In this document: positions 62,513 to 64,000 of the stretch, one piece after another
How positions within the stretch are numbered: position 1 is the stretch's first letter
How the letters are laid out: each line of letters opens with the position of its first letter
From: Sulfurospirillum arcachonense DSM 9755
Lineage (GTDB): Bacteria > Campylobacterota > Campylobacteria > Campylobacterales > Sulfurospirillaceae
Direction of reading: 5' to 3'
Assembly (NCBI RefSeq): GCF_000597725.1
Contig: NZ_JFBL01000004.1
Coordinates: forward strand, 62,001-126,000
DNA length: 64,000 nt
Position numbers and translations under genes: made by a program
The notes under the pieces: generated by a model
What the model was told of the DNA's origin: nothing
Databases searched by the model: none
The model's input: only the letters and a program-made list of their open reading frames with translations

Positions 62513-63635
62513 AAAATTACTCAATTTCTTTGTAATAATTTCCATTCCTCTTTTAATGATAGGTAGTTTATTTCTATATGCCTATCTTAGTCTAGATGAA
62601 GAAAATAAAATAAATAACTTTCAATCAGAGAATAACACTAAATTTCCAGTTGATGCTTATATGTTGCTACCTGAAAAAAAACATGCTCCCTATAAAGAAA
62701 AAAAAGTGGAGAAAAAAGAAGAGAAAAAAGACATAAAAATGAAAATTGATACCATACAAGAAGATCTTAATAAAAAAAAAGAAATTTTTGATCTTAACAT
62801 ATTTGAAAGTCAAGAAGAGATTAAAACAAAGGAGCTTGAGAAACAAAGAAAAATTATTTTAGCTTCAAGAATTCAACGAACAGATGAAAACATGCCACCT
62901 AAAAACTCTTTTATTAAACCTAAAAAAGAAAAAGATTTTGGAGATGGAAAATTCAGTAATTATTCAACTCAAGATAACTCTTCATATCAAACAAAACTTT
63001 ATAGAACTATAACAGCCGATAAGATGATACCAGCAATTTTAACTAACTCTATTCATTCTACTTTATCGGGTAAAGTTGTAGCTCAAATTGAAGAAGATAT
63101 TTATTCTTCTATGGGAGACACTCTTTTAATTCCTAAAGGCTCAAAAGCAATAGGCTTTTATAAAAATGATAACAAAATAGGGGAAAATCGTTTCATGTTA
63201 ATGTGGCAACGAATTTTAACACCTTTTGGACATAACATACTTCTAACTAAAGCTCAAAGTGCAGATATTTTAGGTAATAGTGGAATAGTAGGAGTAATGG
63301 ATGAGCGATATTGGGAAAGATACGGTTTACCTCTATCTCTTTCAACTCTTTCTAACTCTGTACTTCTTTTATTAAGCAATGCAACAGGAAATGGTAGCGA
63401 TGGAAACAACAACAATACTCAAGTGATACTCAATAATTCTAGGGAAGATATAGGATATATAATGCGTAAAATCATTGATGAACAAACCACGATTAACCCA
63501 CTTATAACCGTTGATTCAGGCAGTAGAATTTTTATTAATCCAACAGTAGATATTTGGTTTCCAAAGCCTAAAAATGGTGAAATATTAGCTAAATATTTCC
63601 ATGAAAAACAAATACCCAAAAAAGGAGCAGAATAA
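62502..63635 (+). CDS. virB10: VirB10-like T4SS core protein
   Basis: A 377-residue protein with one membrane helix near the N-terminus (LLNFFVIISIPLLMIGSLFLYAYL), a Lys/Glu-rich (rather than the usual Pro-rich) linker over residues 60-140, and the TrbI/VirB10 beta-barrel domain: ITADKMIPAILTNSIHSTLSGKVVAQIEEDIYSSMGDTLLIPKGSKAIGFY, then RILTPFGHNILL and DERYWERYGLPL. It spans both membranes and transmits VirB4 energy to the outer-membrane pore. I start at ATG 62502; upstream in-frame codons overlap virB9 further. A run of nine A lies in the linker at about 62772. Confidence 0.88.
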   Translation: MKNKKLLNFFVIISIPLLMIGSLFLYAYLSLDEENKINNFQSENNTKFPVDAYMLLPEKKHAPYKEKKVEKKEEKKDIKMKIDTIQEDLNKKKEIFDLNIFESQEEIKTKELEKQRKIILASRIQRTDENMPPKNSFIKPKKEKDFGDGKFSNYSTQDNSSYQTKLYRTITADKMIPAILTNSIHSTLSGKVVAQIEEDIYSSMGDTLLIPKGSKAIGFYKNDNKIGENRFMLMWQRILTPFGHNILLTKAQSADILGNSGIVGVMDERYWERYGLPLSLSTLSNSVLLLLSNATGNGSDGNNNNTQVILNNSREDIGYIMRKIIDEQTTINPLITVDSGSRIFINPTVDIWFPKPKNGEILAKYFHEKQIPKKGAE

Positions 63636-64000
63636 ATGAAAAAATTAGTTTTACTATTAATCATTTTGATTACATTAGTTAATGCACAAGAGCAAGAAGC
63701 TAAAAAAGAGAGTGATAGTTTAAATGTCAAAACAGAACAAGACATTTTTTTTAAAAATGGTTTTGGTACAATTTATGCAAAACCTATGCTAAAAGATAAA
63801 CAATTACAAGAAAACATTAAACTTCAAGGTGAGTATAATGTTGAAAAAAACAAAAATGCAGTTATAAAATTTAATAAACTCCAATATAAAGGAAAGCTTT
63901 ATGACTTAAGCAATCCTTTTTCAAAAAAAGGTAGATTGAAAAAGCGTGACATAGTAATGAAAAAAGATAGTAATATCTTAGTTACTGGCGGTGATAAACA
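63636..64000 (+). CDS. Exported protein of the T4SS operon (3' end outside window)
   Basis: The visible 121 residues start with a signal sequence (KKLVLLLIILITLVNA) and continue with a charged body (EQEAKKESDSLNVKTEQDIFFKNGFG), then repeated KxL strands. It starts at ATG 63636, behind AAGGAG, one base after virB10. The order suggests a further core or pilus-associated component such as a VirB5-like or system-specific protein, but no family is recognisable from this part. Confidence 0.6.
   Translation, partial: MKKLVLLLIILITLVNAQEQEAKKESDSLNVKTEQDIFFKNGFGTIYAKPMLKDKQLQENIKLQGEYNVEKNKNAVIKFNKLQYKGKLYDLSNPFSKKGRLKKRDIVMKKDSNILVTGGDK

Overview
The window is low-GC DNA from a member of the Campylobacterota (Epsilonproteobacteria). 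The evidence is the gene order oligosaccharyltransferase pglB – pglF-type dehydratase – pglG-like protein – cheY – prmA – ftsH – psd-like – pssA. To my recollection this is how the N-glycosylation (pgl) locus is flanked in Campylobacter jejuni. I cannot fix the genus. A nickel superoxide dismutase and the absence of recognisable pathogen genes fit a free-living, perhaps marine, Sulfurimonas/Arcobacter/Sulfurovum-like organism, but that is inference.

Layout. (1) 1-27,432: one plus-strand run of glycan genes. It holds a DegT aminotransferase, three AsnB-type amidotransferases, a sugar formyltransferase homologue, a NodB-like protein, a GNAT acetyltransferase, a WbqC protein, a Wzx flippase, several glycosyltransferases, a methyltransferase, three NAD-dependent epimerases and an MBOAT/SGNH O-acetylation pair. 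It ends in a module of PglA-like transferase, WbpV/WreQ-like reductase, PglB, WbpL-like polyprenyl-phosphate sugar transferase and PglF/WbpM-like dehydratase. Together these suggest a heavily decorated, probably uronamide-containing glycan built on a lipid carrier, flipped by Wzx and transferred to protein by PglB. (2) 27,503-42,640: chromosomal core with pglG-like, hisH, hisA, cheY, prmA, ftsH, psd-like and pssA, then leuA behind a leucine-rich leader peptide, then a minus-strand TPR-serS-trpS-aroK-der operon. (3) 42,864-43,630: nickel superoxide dismutase and its maturation protease. (4) 43,874-48,912: a compact four-gene operon (DndC-like PAPS-reductase-family protein, DUF262 protein, AAA ATPase, unknown protein) that looks like an anti-phage defence system I cannot match to a named type. 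(5) 48,986-56,976: hipBA, a copper-export operon with an ArsR regulator, an MscS channel, a DUF3108-like exported protein, an EamA transporter and kdsA. (6) 57,030-64,000: the decayed remains of a cas9 gene, a small HTH protein, an operator-like tandem repeat, and the first part of a conjugation-type type IV secretion operon (virB2-B3-B4-B7-B8-B9-B10) that runs off the window.

The most striking pattern is a 10-bp palindrome, TTACATGTAA. It occurs 16 times exactly (plus 7 near matches that keep the TACATGTA core) between 21.9 and 54.6 kb. I found it nowhere in the first 21.9 kb, in the defence-like operon, or in the cas9/T4SS region. It lies inside genes and also forms the core of two hairpins. 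It behaves like a genome-backbone signature (an uptake-sequence-like or architecture motif) that newly acquired islands lack. This and the four-gene operon are the two leads I would follow first.
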